From NCBI GenBank assembly GCA_946538445.1, contig CAMNGO010000105.1, forward strand, positions 1 through 7,145: DNA of 7,145 nt, read 5' to 3'. This DNA comes from an uncultured Lachnospiraceae bacterium. GTDB lineage: Bacteria; Bacillota; Clostridia; Lachnospirales; Lachnospiraceae. Each line of letters opens with the position of its first letter. The stretch's first letter is position 1. The notes under the pieces are model-generated. The model was not told the DNA's origin. It searched no databases and saw nothing but the letters and a program-made list of their open reading frames with translations. Of the stretch, positions 6,401-7,145 are shown in pieces. A program made the translations under genes and the position numbers.

Positions 6401-6416
6401 ATTATTAAGTAATAAT
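6401..6416. promoter_or_regulatory. AT-rich 7-bp inverted repeat between EIIB and the 453-aa gene
   Basis: ATTATTA (6401-6407) and TAATAAT (6410-6416) are perfect inverted arms with a 2-bp centre. It is too AT-rich and lacks a proper U-tract to be a strong terminator. It could be a protein site or chance. No convincing promoter for the 453-aa gene was found in this 63-bp gap. Confidence 0.3.
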
Positions 6417-6431
6417 CACATCAGGATATGA

Positions 6432-6725
6432 TTATTTCTTCTCAAGTACTTTAATACAATCATCAATAACCTGGTCGATATCTGTTCCTGCCAGAAGACC
6501 CAGGGCATTTACCTTCGGAACATCGAAATCTCCGTACACATGAGTTACACAAGCCATCAGATCGTAATCGTCCTCCGCCAGCTCTGAGGCCACTTCTTCC
6601 GGTGTGGTTACTCTTGTGGTGGCTTCCCAGCCTTTCTCAGCCAGTTTATCTGTCAATCTGGCAGCTACCATATTAGATGTGATCAGTCCAACGCCACATA
6701 CACATAAAATCTTACATTTCTTCAT
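6432..6725 (-). CDS. PTS EIIB component, galactitol/ascorbate type, orphan
   Basis: The 97-aa protein has the EIIB P-loop of the GatB/SgaB class: CVCGVGLITSNMVA, with C10 directly before GVG as the phosphocysteine that receives phosphate from EIIA and passes it to the sugar. The rest fits the Rossmann-like EIIB fold: a VTTPEEVASEL helix, a central strand about DLMACVTHV, and a C-terminal helix. Length is typical of a free-standing EIIB. The start is set by AGGGAGGT (6733-6740), 7 nt before the ATG. It is unusual in having no EIIC or EIIA on either side inside the window: upstream is a divergent acetyltransferase and downstream are secreted proteins. The partners could be encoded elsewhere, or the protein could be regulatory. 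The sugar cannot be told from the sequence. Confidence 0.88.
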   Translation of the reverse strand: MKKCKILCVCGVGLITSNMVAARLTDKLAEKGWEATTRVTTPEEVASELAEDDYDLMACVTHVYGDFDVPKVNALGLLAGTDIDQVIDDCIKVLEKK

Positions 6726-6787
6726 TGCTTGTACCTCCCTAAGTTAATAGCCTAAATTGTCAGAATATATAGTATTTCTATAAGAAA

Positions 6788-6816
6788 AGTCTATCTTATA
6801 CAGGTATATTTGTCAA
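6788..6816 (-). promoter_or_regulatory. Sigma-A-type promoter for the EIIB gene
   Basis: On the - strand, TTGACA (6816-6811) is a perfect -35 box, followed by a 17-bp spacer and TAGACT (6793-6788), which matches four of six -10 positions. Transcription should start near 6781, giving a leader of about 55 nt. This may also drive the two secreted-protein genes downstream. Confidence 0.65.
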
Positions 6817-6849
6817 GAATTCTCAACAATTAGTGGGGCGATTTTCTGC

Positions 6850-6862
6850 CTTGAAATTCAAG
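6850..6862. promoter_or_regulatory. Perfect 13-bp palindrome in the divergent promoter region
   Basis: CTTGAA-A-TTCAAG is a perfect dyad with a single-base centre. It sits just upstream of the -35 of the acetyltransferase promoter and about 34 bp upstream of the -35 of the EIIB promoter. It could be the site of a regulator shared by both genes; no regulator gene is visible in the window. Confidence 0.35.
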
Positions 6863-6869
6863 ATTTCCC

Positions 6870-6897
6870 TTGTGGTATGCGGGATATATATTATAAT
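6870..6897 (+). promoter_or_regulatory. Promoter of the GNAT acetyltransferase gene
   Basis: A perfect -10 TATAAT (6892-6897) is preceded by a partial -35 TTGTGG (6870-6875) at 16-bp spacing. Transcription should start near 6904, about 46 nt before the ATG. Confidence 0.6.
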
Positions 6898-6949
6898 AGT
6901 TTTTGTCAGTAGCATCATGAATATTTAAGGGCTATAAGGGGTATATAAA

Positions 6950-7145
6950 ATGAAAATCAGACGATCGACAGAGCAGGATTTTGAGAGAATCATGGAGATC
7001 TATGCCTATGCCAGGAAATTTATGGCTGAGCATGGAAATCCCAATCAATGGGGGCCCACTTGCTGGCCGCCGGAGGACTTGATTCATGCGGATATCCGTT
7101 CCGGAGACAGTTATGTATGTACGGATGAGGAAGGCCGTGTAGTCG
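6950..7145 (+). CDS. GNAT-family N-acetyltransferase, N-terminal 65 residues (cut by window end)
   Basis: The reading frame is open from ATG 6950 to the window edge, and AAGGGG (6936-6941) lies 8 nt before the start. The N terminus is typical of GNAT enzymes, which move acetyl from acetyl-CoA to amines: a first strand MKIRRST, then EQDFERIMEIYAYARKFMAE as the first helix, then a GNPNQWG motif followed by WPPEDLIHADI, common in a Clostridia/Bacilli GNAT subgroup. The strand SYVCTDEEGRVV then begins the central sheet. The acetyl-CoA binding loop (Q/RxxGxG/A) would lie beyond the window, so activity cannot be confirmed. It is divergent from the EIIB gene, with 224 bp between the two starts. Confidence 0.85.
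   Translation, partial: MKIRRSTEQDFERIMEIYAYARKFMAEHGNPNQWGPTCWPPEDLIHADIRSGDSYVCTDEEGRVV

Overview
The window looks like chromosomal DNA of a low-to-moderate GC Gram-positive anaerobe, most likely a gut Clostridia/Lachnospiraceae member. This is inferred from strong GGAGG-type ribosome binding sites, sigma-A-like promoters, and Lys-rich secreted proteins with fibronectin-III-like (Fn3-like) folds. No rRNA, tRNA, CRISPR array or insertion sequence was seen, and no species marker is present.

Left part (+ strand). A perfect 20-bp inverted repeat (5-50) precedes a 70-aa single-pass membrane protein gene (145-357) with its own intrinsic terminator. Next comes a compact control region: three imperfect repeats at exactly 21-bp steps, then a near-consensus promoter (TTGACT-17-TACAAT) whose -10 is the right arm of an inverted repeat. 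It drives a 307-aa unrecognised membrane protein with a long acidic/basic coiled-coil-like segment (572-1495).

Middle (+ strand). A stand-alone tryptophan synthase beta-type gene (1652-2905) has complete PLP and catalytic residues but no trpA or other trp gene in view. It is followed 52 bp later by an HD-superfamily hydrolase (2958-3530). The pair ends at a strong hairpin terminator that also serves the convergent genes.

Right part (- strand). Reading right to left, a promoter at 6788-6816 drives an orphan galactitol/ascorbate-type PTS EIIB protein (6432-6725). It is followed by two secreted Fn3-like proteins, of 453 aa (5007-6368) and 442 aa (3645-4973). The two secreted genes are only 33 bp apart and form an operon; no strong terminator separates them from the EIIB gene, so all three may share a transcript. 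On the other side of the divergent promoter region, a GNAT acetyltransferase gene starts at 6950 and runs off the window.

No complete new system can be demonstrated. The best leads are the solo TrpB with its HD partner, the phased-repeat promoter of the 307-aa membrane protein, the orphan EIIB beside the secreted pair, and the odd hairpin at the left edge.
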